Assembly: GCA_964552725.1 (NCBI GenBank) | Contig: CAZKHU010000006.1 | Span: 1-49,806 of the forward strand | DNA from: DYTH01 sp964552725 | Lineage (GTDB): Bacteria; Desulfobacterota; Syntrophia; Syntrophales; UBA5619 | Direction of reading: 5' to 3' | Length of the DNA: 49,806 bases | Part shown: in pieces, positions 1-8,584 of the stretch | Layout: every line of letters starts with the position of its first letter | Position numbering within the stretch: position 1 is the first letter of the stretch | The notes under the pieces: model-generated | The model's input: only the letters and a program-made list of their open reading frames with translations | Told to the model about the DNA's origin: nothing | The model's database searches: none | Program-made: the position numbers and the translations under genes

Positions 1-124
1 TATGAACATTAAGCTTCGCTTTCGGGAATGACAAATGGTTTTGCAATTACCTCATGTATTATGCAATAAAAGCGGATATTCATAATCAAGGAAAAATTAC
101 AACATATCAAAGGAGGGAAGCGCT

Positions 125-871
125 GTGATCAAAATGGTTTTGATTCGTCATGGGGAAAGCGCCTGGAATCTGGAGAACCGTTTTACCGGCTGGACAGATG
201 TCGATCTTACCGAGAAGGGAATTGCCGAGGCTCATCAGGCGGGGCGGCTTCTTAAAGAAGAGGGTTACACATTCGATCTGGCCCATACTTCGGTGCTGAA
301 GCGGGCGATCCGGACATTATGGATAGTGCTGGACGAGATGGAGCTGATGTGGCTGCCCGTTTATCGCAGTTGGAGACTGAATGAACGGCATTACGGCGCC
401 TTGCAGGGGCTCAACAAGAAAGATACGGCCGATAAGTATGGGATGGAACAGGTGCACATATGGAGAAGAAGTTATGATACGCCGCCCCCTGCCCTGGAAA
501 CTGCGGACGCGCGTTTTTCGGGAAATGACCCGAGATACGGGGGATTGAAGCCGGAAGAGCTGCCGCGGGGGGAATCGCTGAAAAATACGTTGGAGAGGGT
601 GCTCCCCTACTGGCACGAAACGATCGTTCCGGAGCTCCGCGCGGGGAAGAAATTGGTGATCGTGGCGCACGGAAACAGCATCCGCGCCCTGGTGAAGTAT
701 CTTGACGATGTTCCCGAGAATGTGATTACCGAGCTGAATATTCCGACAGGCATCCCGTTGATTTATGAGCTTGACGATAATCTGCGCCCGGTCAACCACT
801 TCTATCTGGGGGATCAGGATGCAGTCGCCAAGGCTACCGCATCGGTGGCGAATCAGTTGAACAAAAAGTGA
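125..871 (+). CDS. gpmA: 2,3-bisphosphoglycerate-dependent phosphoglycerate mutase
   Basis: Cytosolic glycolytic/gluconeogenic enzyme interconverting 3- and 2-phosphoglycerate. The N-terminus carries the histidine-phosphatase signature RHGESAWN (catalytic His at about residue 9), followed by the family blocks NRFTGWTDVDLT, LNERHYGALQGLNK and AHGNSIRALVKYL near residue 183. The length of 248 aa matches the dPGM family. The start is GTG at 125, chosen because an AAAGGAGGG ribosome site at 109-117 lies 7 nt upstream. The gene stands alone on the plus strand and converges on the sdhC stop with only 3 bp between them; no terminator hairpin is visible there. The assignment is secure. Confidence 0.96.
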   Translation: MIKMVLIRHGESAWNLENRFTGWTDVDLTEKGIAEAHQAGRLLKEEGYTFDLAHTSVLKRAIRTLWIVLDEMELMWLPVYRSWRLNERHYGALQGLNKKDTADKYGMEQVHIWRRSYDTPPPALETADARFSGNDPRYGGLKPEELPRGESLKNTLERVLPYWHETIVPELRAGKKLVIVAHGNSIRALVKYLDDVPENVITELNIPTGIPLIYELDDNLRPVNHFYLGDQDAVAKATASVANQLNKK

Positions 872-874
872 AAA

Positions 875-1219
875 TCAGAAATAGAATATCCGGTATTTAA
901 GCACGATCACAAAAAGGACGAAGGCCAGGGCGATCATGACATAAAACAGGGTTTTGTGGAGGGCGGTGTTGGCGCCCAGATCGAGAAAAATCACCCGCAA
1001 TCCCAAAGAAGCGTGGAGAAACACGAAAAATGCCATAATGGCCTGCAGGCTCACCATATAGGGATAAACAAGATGAAGCGAGATCAGAATGACGATCAGG
1101 AGCGCGGAAAATCTCTGCATGAGCCATGCCCACATCCCCACCTGCGTTGCACGCCATTCGGAGAGGCTCATTAAATCCCTTCTTCGTATGATACGGTCGG
1201 CATTTTTTGTATCTTCCAT
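875..1219 (-). CDS. sdhC: Succinate dehydrogenase membrane anchor (SdhC/SdhD-like)
   Basis: Small membrane protein of 114 aa with three hydrophobic segments (about residues 33-53, 58-75 and 90-112). The first carries the family-typical W-x-x-QR-x-SA context (WAWLMQRFSALLIVI), and a histidine follows in LISLHL, a plausible heme b ligand. A second His lies in FLHASLG. It would anchor the SdhA/SdhB catalytic subunits to the membrane and pass electrons to quinone. It is the last gene of the minus-strand operon, 81 bp after the cytochrome b/c gene, with a good ribosome site (AAAGGGGG). Only one anchor gene is present, so either this single 3-helix subunit suffices or the adjoining cytochrome b takes part. 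Separation of sdhC from sdhA/B by a cytochrome b gene is unusual. Confidence 0.8.
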   Translation of the reverse strand: MEDTKNADRIIRRRDLMSLSEWRATQVGMWAWLMQRFSALLIVILISLHLVYPYMVSLQAIMAFFVFLHASLGLRVIFLDLGANTALHKTLFYVMIALAFVLFVIVLKYRIFYF

Positions 1220-1300
1220 CTTTTCCCCCTTTTATGAAATAGCTCAAGTCAAGAATAGTTTTCGCGCCTGATCGTCTGCGCAGCCCTCCAGGCAGAGATG

Positions 1301-2857
1301 TTATTTGTAGGTTGCCGCGAAAAATCCGGCAAGCTTGGCGATCTCCTCAGCGGGAGTTTTTGCAAGCGGACTTTTCTCTTTGAACTCGTTCTTGTTCTTT
1401 TCAAGCAGCGCGGCTATTTGCTGTGTCCTGCCAATGACCTCCGGATTTGTTATCCCTTTTTCGTTGCGATAGATAATATGGGCGCTCCGAAACAGGGATG
1501 GTTCAATCCGCCTGGCCTTGTAACTTGTAAAATCGATGCTGCGCAGATAACTCACCAGAGCTTCCCGATCGGCGTCATCGAGATGATATTTTACCATTTT
1601 CCCCTTTTTCCCCAGGGTTTTATCGGGGTCCTTCAGCAAATTGCGCAGGAACTCCTGGTCTCTTTTTGTGCCCACTTTCCAAAGGTCGGGCGCATTTTTC
1701 ATGCCCACCCCCTCGATACTGTGGCAGCAGTAGCAGACATTTTTCTCAAAAAGGGCCAGTCCCGCCAGTTCCTTGACGGTAAGCGGACGATCCGGGGCAA
1801 AAAATTTCCCCGGCAGCGGCGAAGAAACTTCGGCGACAAGCGTCAGATACAAGATAAGAATGACGGCGCCAAAGCCTATGGAAATGGCGAGCGGTCTCTT
1901 TGTGTAGGCCCGCTCCGGATTTTTGTCGTAGAAGGGCAGAAAAAGCAGAACGGCGATCCCGATTAGCGGAAGAACGGTCAGGGCAATAACAATTGATTTG
2001 CCTTCGAACATCTTCAGTATTTCATATCCGAAAAGGATAAACCACTCCGGCTTGGGGACGGAATTGATGGTCGCCAGCGGCTGGGCGGCGGGGTCGGCCG
2101 GGACGCCGACGTACCTGGCCAGTATAAACAGGGCGGCCATCATCAGCAGGGAAGCGATTGCGTCCTTGGCGAGCTGGTAGGGGAAAAACGGCTGTGTGCC
2201 GACCTCTATCCCCTCGCGGGGGGGAGGCCCCTTCTCGCCGTGAATCTGAATGAGCGCCACATGGGCAGCGATGACGGCAAGGATTCCCATCGGCAGCAGA
2301 ATCATGTGAAAGGAGCCATAACGGGTAAGCGTCAAGCCGCCGACCTCAATGCCGCCGACCATGTTTGCAAGCCAGCCGCCGATCAGCGGCAGGAATTCGA
2401 AGACCTTCGAAAGGATTGTGGCTGCCCAGTACGAGCGGTCGGACCACGGCAGGATATAGCCTGTAAGCGCCATCAGGGCGGTCAGAAAGAGCAGAAAGAG
2501 GCCGGTTACCCAGATAAACTGGTTCGGGGCCTTATATCCGCCGTGGAAGAATGCCCGGAGCAGATGAATAAAAACCGTCAGCACCATCAGATGGGATGCC
2601 CAGTGATGAACGCCCCTGATCAGCCAGCCCAGAGTCAGTTCATTCTGGATATGTTCCACGCTTCCGTATGCATCCGCCAGCGTGGGAACGTAGTTGCCGG
2701 CCAGCAGTATCCCCGTTATAACCTGGATGATGAAGAGAAAAAGGCTGAGAGAACCCAGTGTGTACCACCAGCCGATATCCTTGGAAAGAGGCTTGTAAAA
2801 GAATTTCGTCTTCAGCAGTTCCCATGCCCCCGTTTTTGTTTCCAGAGTCTGCTCCAT
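1301..2857 (-). CDS. Cytochrome b (full length) fused to a C-terminal mono-heme cytochrome c domain
   Basis: 518 aa. Residues 1-345 form a complete bc1-type cytochrome b with about eight hydrophobic helices. The heme histidines lie in HHWASHL and VFIHLL (about 85-98) and in SFHMILLP and AAHVALIQ (184 and 199). A Qo-site PEWF motif is at 270-273. After the last helix a short linker leads to one CYCCH heme c site at 375-379 and a tail of about 135 residues. It should oxidise quinol with the Rieske domain encoded just upstream and pass the electron to its own tethered heme c, taking the place of QcrB plus QcrC. The start ATG at 2857 is 1 nt after the Rieske stop, with AGGAGG in the end of that gene. 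Its position between sdhB and sdhC is the oddity. Confidence 0.88.
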   Translation of the reverse strand: MEQTLETKTGAWELLKTKFFYKPLSKDIGWWYTLGSLSLFLFIIQVITGILLAGNYVPTLADAYGSVEHIQNELTLGWLIRGVHHWASHLMVLTVFIHLLRAFFHGGYKAPNQFIWVTGLFLLFLTALMALTGYILPWSDRSYWAATILSKVFEFLPLIGGWLANMVGGIEVGGLTLTRYGSFHMILLPMGILAVIAAHVALIQIHGEKGPPPREGIEVGTQPFFPYQLAKDAIASLLMMAALFILARYVGVPADPAAQPLATINSVPKPEWFILFGYEILKMFEGKSIVIALTVLPLIGIAVLLFLPFYDKNPERAYTKRPLAISIGFGAVILILYLTLVAEVSSPLPGKFFAPDRPLTVKELAGLALFEKNVCYCCHSIEGVGMKNAPDLWKVGTKRDQEFLRNLLKDPDKTLGKKGKMVKYHLDDADREALVSYLRSIDFTSYKARRIEPSLFRSAHIIYRNEKGITNPEVIGRTQQIAALLEKNKNEFKEKSPLAKTPAEEIAKLAGFFAATYK

Positions 2858-2858
2858 A

Positions 2859-4106
2859 TTATGCGACCTCCTCCTGGAGATAGAGTATCCCCCCTTCGAC
2901 CTTGACGTTCAGACGGGCAAGCGGTTTCGGGGGAGGTCCTAATGTGACGTTTCCTTCTTTATTGAATGCGCCGCCATGGCAGGGGCATAAAAACATGCGG
3001 ATAGCTTCGTCCCAGTAACAGATGCAGCCCAGATGGGTGCAGGTCGGGTCAATGGCGCTCAGGGCGCCTGACTCATTTTTGACCAGATACGCCCTTCTCG
3101 GATAGGCGACAAGGCGTCCCCTCTCCCATTTCTGCCTGTTATAGGTCACTTCCACCGGCGTGCCCGGCTGCACATCCGGAACAGCGCCTACCTTGATCCA
3201 GCCTGTTTCCCAACCCCGTGCCGGTTTGCTGAACAGGGGCGGAAACAGCAGCAGAAAGCCGGCGCCGATCGCCCCCGTGCCTCCCCAAAATGCTGTTTTC
3301 ATGAAGTTTCTTCTTGTCGAGCCGGCCTCCGGGATCGCCTCCGGCAACTGCTTCATTTCTTCATCGACCAGCTCTTTTCGCTTCGGCGAGGTGAAACGAT
3401 ACTTTACCGATGTCCGTTTCAGGTGGTGAATCGCCCCGGTCGGCGAGAGCTGTTTCGGGCAGGCCTCCATGCAGTTGAATTCGTCATGGCAGCGCCATAT
3501 TCCATGTTCGTCGGAGATGTTGATGATGCGCTCGCAGCCAAGCTTGTCACGCGTATCCCGCAGTTTGCCGTCGGCGGCCAGCATGCCGAAAGGCCCGGGA
3601 AACTTCTTGTCCCAGGCGGTCATTGTGCAGGCCGCGTAACAGGCGCCGCACATGATGCATTCCACGAGGCCGTCAACGCTCTTGCGGTCATCCGGAGACT
3701 GGTAGAATTCCTTTTCAGGAGGAATTTCCTTAGGAATCAGGAAAGGTTCGACAAGGCTGTATTTTTCGTAGAAATCGGTCATATCCACCACCAGATCCTT
3801 GATCAGCGGCAGATTGGCGAGGGGCTCAATTTTTATCCGGGGTGATTTTATGTTTTCGACAAGGGTGCGGCAGGCCAGCGCAAACTTGTCGTTGATCTTC
3901 ATCCCGCACGACCCGCAAACCGCCGCCCGGCATGAGGAACGGTAGGAGAGGCTCCCGTCGTAATTTTCCAGGATGTAGTAGAGAGATTCCAGCACCGTCA
4001 GCCCTTTGACGACGGGAACCTCGTAGGTTTCGTAATGAGGCTTCTTGTCTGCCTGAGGATCGTAGCGCAGTATCTCAATAACCGCCTTTTCACCTATTTG
4101 AGCCAT
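2859..4106 (-). CDS. sdhB: Succinate dehydrogenase iron-sulfur subunit fused to a Rieske [2Fe-2S] protein
   Basis: 415 aa fusion. Residues 1-240 are SdhB/FrdB: plant-type [2Fe-2S] cysteines 59, 64, 67 and 79, then a [4Fe-4S] motif CIMCGACYAAC (150-160) and C206/C212/C216 (CMEACP) for the third cluster. A linker of about 20 residues leads to a twin-arginine motif STRRNFMK (263-270) and a hydrophobic helix (271-293). A Rieske domain follows, with CTHLGC (356-361) and CPCH (374-377) carrying both Cys-His ligand pairs. The reading frame is continuous through the junction. The topology implied is SdhB in the cytoplasm and the Rieske head outside the membrane, joined by one helix. Start ATG 4106 is chosen over upstream in-frame starts because it lies 1 nt after the sdhA stop behind GAAAGGAAA. 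Confidence 0.93.
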   Translation of the reverse strand: MAQIGEKAVIEILRYDPQADKKPHYETYEVPVVKGLTVLESLYYILENYDGSLSYRSSCRAAVCGSCGMKINDKFALACRTLVENIKSPRIKIEPLANLPLIKDLVVDMTDFYEKYSLVEPFLIPKEIPPEKEFYQSPDDRKSVDGLVECIMCGACYAACTMTAWDKKFPGPFGMLAADGKLRDTRDKLGCERIINISDEHGIWRCHDEFNCMEACPKQLSPTGAIHHLKRTSVKYRFTSPKRKELVDEEMKQLPEAIPEAGSTRRNFMKTAFWGGTGAIGAGFLLLFPPLFSKPARGWETGWIKVGAVPDVQPGTPVEVTYNRQKWERGRLVAYPRRAYLVKNESGALSAIDPTCTHLGCICYWDEAIRMFLCPCHGGAFNKEGNVTLGPPPKPLARLNVKVEGGILYLQEEVA

Positions 4107-4107
4107 C

Positions 4108-5820
4108 TCAATATTTCCTTTCTTCCGGTTGCCATTTCGTGATGGTGACAGGTTTGTAGGAAAGCTCCGGGCCATCTTCCGTAAATCGGGCGATGGTGTG
4201 TTTCTGCCAAATTGCATCGTCGCGGTTCGGGAAATCCGTTCGGGAGTGGGCGCCCCGGCTTTCTTCCCGGGCAAGGGCGCCAAGCGTGATCACCTCCGCG
4301 AGATCTATGCCGGCGGCAATCTCCAGGGTCCATGTCCGGTCAAAATTGAAGACGTTTCCCCTGGCGGCGGAGCGGATATTGCGGAATCGTTTCTTTACGG
4401 TCCGAATCTCCTGCAGGGCAGACTCCATATCAGTCCTGTTTCTGAATATCTGGACCTTGTTGTCAACGATGTCATGCACCTCGTCCCTGAGTTTGTAGGG
4501 ATCTTCCGAGCCGCCGCGATTGTAAAGCTCCTCCAGTTCCTTTTCTTTACTGCGGAGCGCCTCCTTAACCAAGCTGTCATCCTTGGGCGCCCCTTTGCCC
4601 TGGATCGCCAGAGCGGCGTTGCGCCCGGCGATTTCTCCAAAAACAATGGTTTCGAGCAGGGAGTTGCCGCCGAGACGATTGGCCCCATGGACGCTGACAC
4701 AGGCGCACTCTCCAGCCGCGTAGAAGCCCTCAACCTCCGTTTTGCAGGTGTAGTCGCAATCGATTCCGCCCATCGAGTAATGCTGGGCGGGACGGATGGG
4801 AATCGGCTCCTTAACCGGATCGATTCCCAGAAAATCCACGCAGATTGCCTTGATTCCCGGGAGCCTCTCGTCGATCTTCGCCTTGCCGAGATGTCGTATA
4901 TCGAGATGGACATATTTTTCGCCCTTGATGCCGCGCCCTGCGGCAATTTCGGTTTCTATGGAACGCGACACCATGTCCCGCGGGGCCAGTTCAATGGCCT
5001 TCGGGGCATAGCGCTTCATGAACCTCTCTCCGTCATTGTTGATCAGATATCCCCCCTCTCCCCGGGCGCCCTCGGTCATCAGGATATGCTTTCCGGTAAT
5101 GCAGGTGGGGTGAAACTGAACGAATTCCATGTCTTTTATCGGCACCCCCGCCCAGTACGGCATCGTTACGCCCAGGGCGGTGGAGCTGTAGGAATTGGTG
5201 GTACGTCCATAAACCCGGCCCGAACCCCCGGTTCCAAAGATCACGGCATGGCCGAGAAAAGCCTCCAGCTTGCCGGTGCGCATGTTGAAGGCGGTCAAGC
5301 CGTGGCAGACCTGATCCTCGATGATCAGACCGACGGCATAGTACTCGTCGTAGAGCTGCACCTTGTCTTTGAGGGTCAGATATTTCTGGTAAACGGCGTG
5401 CAGCAGAAAGTGGCCGGTTCTGTCAGCGCCATAGCATGTTCTCGGGAAAGCCGCCCCGCCGAAAGGCCGCTGGGCGATGGAGCCATCGGCAAAGCGGGAA
5501 AAGGGAACACCCCAGCGATCCATCTCCCGGACCGTCTTCGGGGCCTGTTCGGTCATGACCAGGATTGCGTCCTGATCTCCCAGGAAATCCCCGCCTTTGG
5601 CTGTATCATAGCCGTGGCGTTCGGGGCTGTCGTCCCTTCCTTCAGGATGATTGCACAAGGCGGCATTGATGCCTCCCTGCGCCTCTCCGGAGTGGGAGCG
5701 GATCGGGTAAATCTTGGATATCCAGCCGACATCCACCCCTCTGAGGGCCGCCTCGTCAACCGCCCTCGTTCCCGCCAACCCCCCTCCGACAACAATCAAC
5801 TCATGGGCATGAACATCCAT
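4108..5820 (-). CDS. sdhA: Succinate dehydrogenase/fumarate reductase flavoprotein subunit
   Basis: 570 aa catalytic flavoprotein that oxidises succinate or reduces fumarate. Seen: the dinucleotide-binding motif VVGGGLAGTRA near the N-terminus; SHSGEAQGGINAAL, in which the His is the expected covalent FAD attachment; FHPTCI with the GARGEGGYLIN substrate-site block; and the C-terminal HGANRLGGNSLLET block. The length is usual for the family. ATG 5820 is preferred to TTG 5823 because GAGGGAGG then sits 8 nt upstream. It is followed with a 1-nt gap by the sdhB-Rieske fusion and lies downstream of sucD, which fits use as succinate dehydrogenase in an oxidative pathway. The direction in vivo cannot be read from sequence. 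Confidence 0.94.
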   Translation of the reverse strand: MDVHAHELIVVGGGLAGTRAVDEAALRGVDVGWISKIYPIRSHSGEAQGGINAALCNHPEGRDDSPERHGYDTAKGGDFLGDQDAILVMTEQAPKTVREMDRWGVPFSRFADGSIAQRPFGGAAFPRTCYGADRTGHFLLHAVYQKYLTLKDKVQLYDEYYAVGLIIEDQVCHGLTAFNMRTGKLEAFLGHAVIFGTGGSGRVYGRTTNSYSSTALGVTMPYWAGVPIKDMEFVQFHPTCITGKHILMTEGARGEGGYLINNDGERFMKRYAPKAIELAPRDMVSRSIETEIAAGRGIKGEKYVHLDIRHLGKAKIDERLPGIKAICVDFLGIDPVKEPIPIRPAQHYSMGGIDCDYTCKTEVEGFYAAGECACVSVHGANRLGGNSLLETIVFGEIAGRNAALAIQGKGAPKDDSLVKEALRSKEKELEELYNRGGSEDPYKLRDEVHDIVDNKVQIFRNRTDMESALQEIRTVKKRFRNIRSAARGNVFNFDRTWTLEIAAGIDLAEVITLGALAREESRGAHSRTDFPNRDDAIWQKHTIARFTEDGPELSYKPVTITKWQPEERKY

Positions 5821-5900
5821 CAACAGTTCCTCCCTCAGCAGTTTTCATCAAAGTATCGATGCGATCTATGGTCTTGAAGCAATTTCTGTCAAGAAGAAAA

Positions 5901-6788
5901 CTAACCCTGATTTTTTTTCTTCTCGAGAATCTCTGCCGCCCGCCGGCCCAGCTCGGCGGGATTTTTTTCCACGGCCACCCCCGCTTTTTCGAGGGCGTTG
6001 AATTTATCGGCGGCGGTGCCCTTCCCGCCGGAGATGATTGCCCCGGCATGCCCCATCCGCCGGCCCGGAGGGGCGGTTCTGCCCGCAATAAAGGCGACGA
6101 CCGGTTTCTTCACCTCCGAGCTGATGAATTCCGCCGCCTCTTCCTCAGCCGTGCCGCCGATTTCACCGATCATGACAATCGCTTCCGTCTGCGGGTCCCG
6201 CTCGAAAAGGGCCAGCATATCCTTAAAGCCCGATCCCACAATCGGATCTCCGCCGATGCCGACTGATGTCGACTGGCCTATCCCGAGATTCGTCAACTGC
6301 CAGATTACCTCGTATGTGAGGGTGCCACTGCGTGAGACAACCCCGACGTTCCCCTGTTTATGAATAAAGTTCGGCATGAATCCCACCTTGCCGACTCCCG
6401 GGGTCGTGATCCCCGGGCAGTTCGGACCGATCATCCTTGCTCCGGATCCCTTCAGCGCCTGTTTTACGCGGACCATTTCGAGAACGGGAATCCCTTCCGT
6501 CATGCAGATTATCAGCTCGACGCCCGCCTCAATCGACTCGAAAATGGCATCCGGGGTAAATGCCGCCGGCGTGTATATTCCGGAAACATTGGCGCCGTGT
6601 TTTTCAACGGCGTCTCCCACGCAGTCATAAACAGGGATGCCGTCCAATTCGGCGCCCCCTTTGCCGGGGGTAACGCCGGCAACAATCCTGCTCCCCAGTT
6701 TCAACGCCTCCCGGGTGTGAAAGCTGCCCTCGGCGCCTGTTATCCCCTGAATAACAATCCGTGATTTTTCATCCAGCAATATGGCCAT
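5901..6788 (-). CDS. sucD: Succinyl-CoA synthetase alpha subunit
   Basis: 295 aa. The alpha subunit binds CoA through its N-terminal Rossmann domain (IVIQGITGAEGSFH, CoA phosphate contact) and carries the phosphorylated active-site histidine in GHAGAII. Other family blocks are NCPGI, GRSGTLTYE-like SRSGTLTYEV and the AGRTAPPGRRMGHAG region. With SucC it converts succinyl-CoA to succinate with nucleotide triphosphate formation. ATG 6788 is preferred over an upstream in-frame start because GAGGAGA lies just before it. It is 69 bp after sucC and 80 bp before sdhA in the same operon. Confidence 0.95.
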   Translation of the reverse strand: MAILLDEKSRIVIQGITGAEGSFHTREALKLGSRIVAGVTPGKGGAELDGIPVYDCVGDAVEKHGANVSGIYTPAAFTPDAIFESIEAGVELIICMTEGIPVLEMVRVKQALKGSGARMIGPNCPGITTPGVGKVGFMPNFIHKQGNVGVVSRSGTLTYEVIWQLTNLGIGQSTSVGIGGDPIVGSGFKDMLALFERDPQTEAIVMIGEIGGTAEEEAAEFISSEVKKPVVAFIAGRTAPPGRRMGHAGAIISGGKGTAADKFNALEKAGVAVEKNPAELGRRAAEILEKKKNQG

Positions 6789-6857
6789 AGGAATTTCTCT
6801 CCTCAACGATCTTCATTTGTCAGGCAAAAGCCCGTTTTTTAAAAGCGGAACATGAGT

Positions 6858-8021
6858 CTACATTACCAGGGAAACGGCCTTCTGAGCGGCTTCGTAAAGG
6901 CCCTCCGCCACTGTGAAACGGAGACCGGATTCATTCAGCATCTTTCTGCCTTCGTCAACATTGGTTCCCTGGAGTCTGACCACCATCGGCAGTTTCATCT
7001 CAATATTTTTTGCCGCCTGGATCAGGCCTGAGGAAACCCTGTCGCAGCGGAGAATGCCTCCGAAGATATTTACGAGAATGCACCTTACATGCGGATCGGA
7101 TGTCAGGATTTTGAAAGCTTTTTCAATTTGTTCCGGCGATGCGCCACCCCCGACGTCGAGGAAGTTGGCCGGCTCGCCTCCCGCCATCTTTATCATGTCC
7201 ATAGTAGTCATCGCGAGTCCCGCCCCATTGACCATGCAGCCGACGTTGCCATCGAGCTTTATATAGTTTACCGAAGCATTTTTTGCCTCGACCTCCAGGG
7301 GCGCCTCTTCGTCCTGATCCCGCAGCCCCTTTATTTCAGGATGGCGGTAGAGCCCGTCGTCGTCGAAGTCAAGCTTGGCGTCAAGGGCGAGCAGGCGGCC
7401 GTTTCCGGTAATTGCCAGCGGGTTTATCTCCACGAGGGAACAGTCCTTGTCCAAAAACAGCCGGTAGAGGTTCCGGACGATCTCGGCGAATGTTTTGCGC
7501 TGTTCGCCGTTCAAATGGAGAGCGGCGGCCAGCTTTCGCGCCTGAAAAGGGCTGAATCCCACAACCGGATGGATTGCGCAGGAGACTATCCTTTCCGGAG
7601 ATTCGGCTGCCACCTTTTCTATCTCCATGCCGCCCGCTTCCGATGCCATAATGACTAAGCATTCCCGGCGCTGCGACCTGTCCACCAGGATGCTCAAGTA
7701 TAACTCCCTCTGCGCATCCGACGCCTCCTCCACCAGAACGCGGCGCACCTTTTTTCCTTCCGGACCGGTCTGATGGGTGACGAGCTGCATTCCGACGATC
7801 TCTGCGGAGACGGCAAAGGCCTCTTCCGGAGAAGCAGCGGTTCTGACCCCGCCGCCCTTGCCTCTTCCCCCTGAGTGAATCTGGGCCTTTATTACGACTT
7901 TTCCCGATAATTCCGCTGCTGCGCGGCGCGCCTCCTCCGGGGTGGCAGCCGCCTTTCCGCGGGGAACGGGAATTCCGTATTCCCGCAGAAGTTCCTTTGC
8001 CTGATACTCGTGGATCTTCAT
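6858..8021 (-). CDS. sucC: Succinyl-CoA synthetase (ADP-forming) beta subunit
   Basis: 387 aa, the normal length. It opens with MKIHEYQAKELLREYGIPVP, the classic SucC start, followed by the ATP-grasp domain (KAQIHSGGRGKGGGV, nucleotide-binding loop) and the C-terminal CoA-ligase fold with NGAGLAMTTMD, DVGGGAS and NIFGGILRCD. It grips nucleotide and Mg and completes the SucCD heterodimer with the next gene. A CTGGAGG ribosome site precedes the ATG at 8021. It lies 18 bp after korC, so the product of the 2-oxoglutarate oxidoreductase is handled by the next enzyme in the same transcript. Confidence 0.96.
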   Translation of the reverse strand: MKIHEYQAKELLREYGIPVPRGKAAATPEEARRAAAELSGKVVIKAQIHSGGRGKGGGVRTAASPEEAFAVSAEIVGMQLVTHQTGPEGKKVRRVLVEEASDAQRELYLSILVDRSQRRECLVIMASEAGGMEIEKVAAESPERIVSCAIHPVVGFSPFQARKLAAALHLNGEQRKTFAEIVRNLYRLFLDKDCSLVEINPLAITGNGRLLALDAKLDFDDDGLYRHPEIKGLRDQDEEAPLEVEAKNASVNYIKLDGNVGCMVNGAGLAMTTMDMIKMAGGEPANFLDVGGGASPEQIEKAFKILTSDPHVRCILVNIFGGILRCDRVSSGLIQAAKNIEMKLPMVVRLQGTNVDEGRKMLNESGLRFTVAEGLYEAAQKAVSLVM

Positions 8022-8039
8022 CTATATGCCTCCAGGGGT

Positions 8040-8582
8040 TTACTTGAATTCCTCGCCGAGCTTGAGCCCCAGATCCAGGGCCTGCTGATTCATGGCAAGG
8101 AAACCGGGGGGGATCTGTTTTTCCAGCACTTTCATGATTGATTCCGGCCGCACCAGGCGCGTAAGCCCAATGAGCGTACCGAGCATGAATATATTAAATA
8201 CGATCGGTTTCCCGATCTTTTCCATAACCGTATCGTACATCGGCAGGTTAAGCTGCCGCGCCTCAACCTTTTTCTCCGTTTTTACATAGCGGGCGTCGGT
8301 AAGAAGCATGCCCCCCGGGCGGATTATCGAAGAGAAGCCGGCGTAAGCCTGCTGGGTCAGGCAAACCAGCACATTGGGCTGGGTAACCTTTGGAAAATAG
8401 ATAGGAGAATCGGCGATTATGACATCGGAGCGAGTGGCGCCTCCCCGCGCTTCCGGGCCGTAAGACTGCGCCTGCACCGCAATCAGGTTTTCATGTAGTA
8501 CGGCTGCTTCCGCCAGAATGATCGCCGCTGTGATCACCCCCTGACCGCCGGAACCGGAAAAAACCATTCTGCATCGTTCCAT
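8040..8582 (-). CDS. korC: 2-oxoglutarate:ferredoxin oxidoreductase gamma subunit
   Basis: 180 aa gamma subunit of the 2-oxoacid:ferredoxin oxidoreductase family. Seen: FSGSGGQGVITAA near the N-terminus, QSYGPEARGGATRSDV (family signature) and a C-terminal QALDLG helix. ATG 8582 is used; the same frame stays open for about 220 codons further upstream through korB sequence, but that part has no family similarity and the ATG directly follows the korB stop (2 nt). The gamma subunit closes the CoA site in these enzymes. Substrate choice (2-oxoglutarate rather than pyruvate or branched-chain) is inferred from the succinyl-CoA synthetase genes that follow. Confidence 0.9.
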   Translation of the reverse strand: MERCRMVFSGSGGQGVITAAIILAEAAVLHENLIAVQAQSYGPEARGGATRSDVIIADSPIYFPKVTQPNVLVCLTQQAYAGFSSIIRPGGMLLTDARYVKTEKKVEARQLNLPMYDTVMEKIGKPIVFNIFMLGTLIGLTRLVRPESIMKVLEKQIPPGFLAMNQQALDLGLKLGEEFK

Positions 8583-8584
8583 GA

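Noticed and set aside
1..20. TATGAACATTAAGCT-CGCT occurs at the window start and again near 15989-16008
   Set aside because: 19 of 20 bases match, but one copy overlaps the end of dapL, there are only two copies, and a match of this size could be chance.
875..1219. Small membrane protein as a cytochrome bc subunit rather than an Sdh anchor
   Set aside because: The W-x-x-QR-x-SA pattern and three-helix size fit SdhC/SdhD better, although its place after the cytochrome b gene leaves some doubt.
4129..5877. Long plus-strand open frame (about 580 codons) opposite sdhA
   Set aside because: It is the antisense shadow of a clear flavoprotein gene; its translation has no recognisable motif and no ribosome site.
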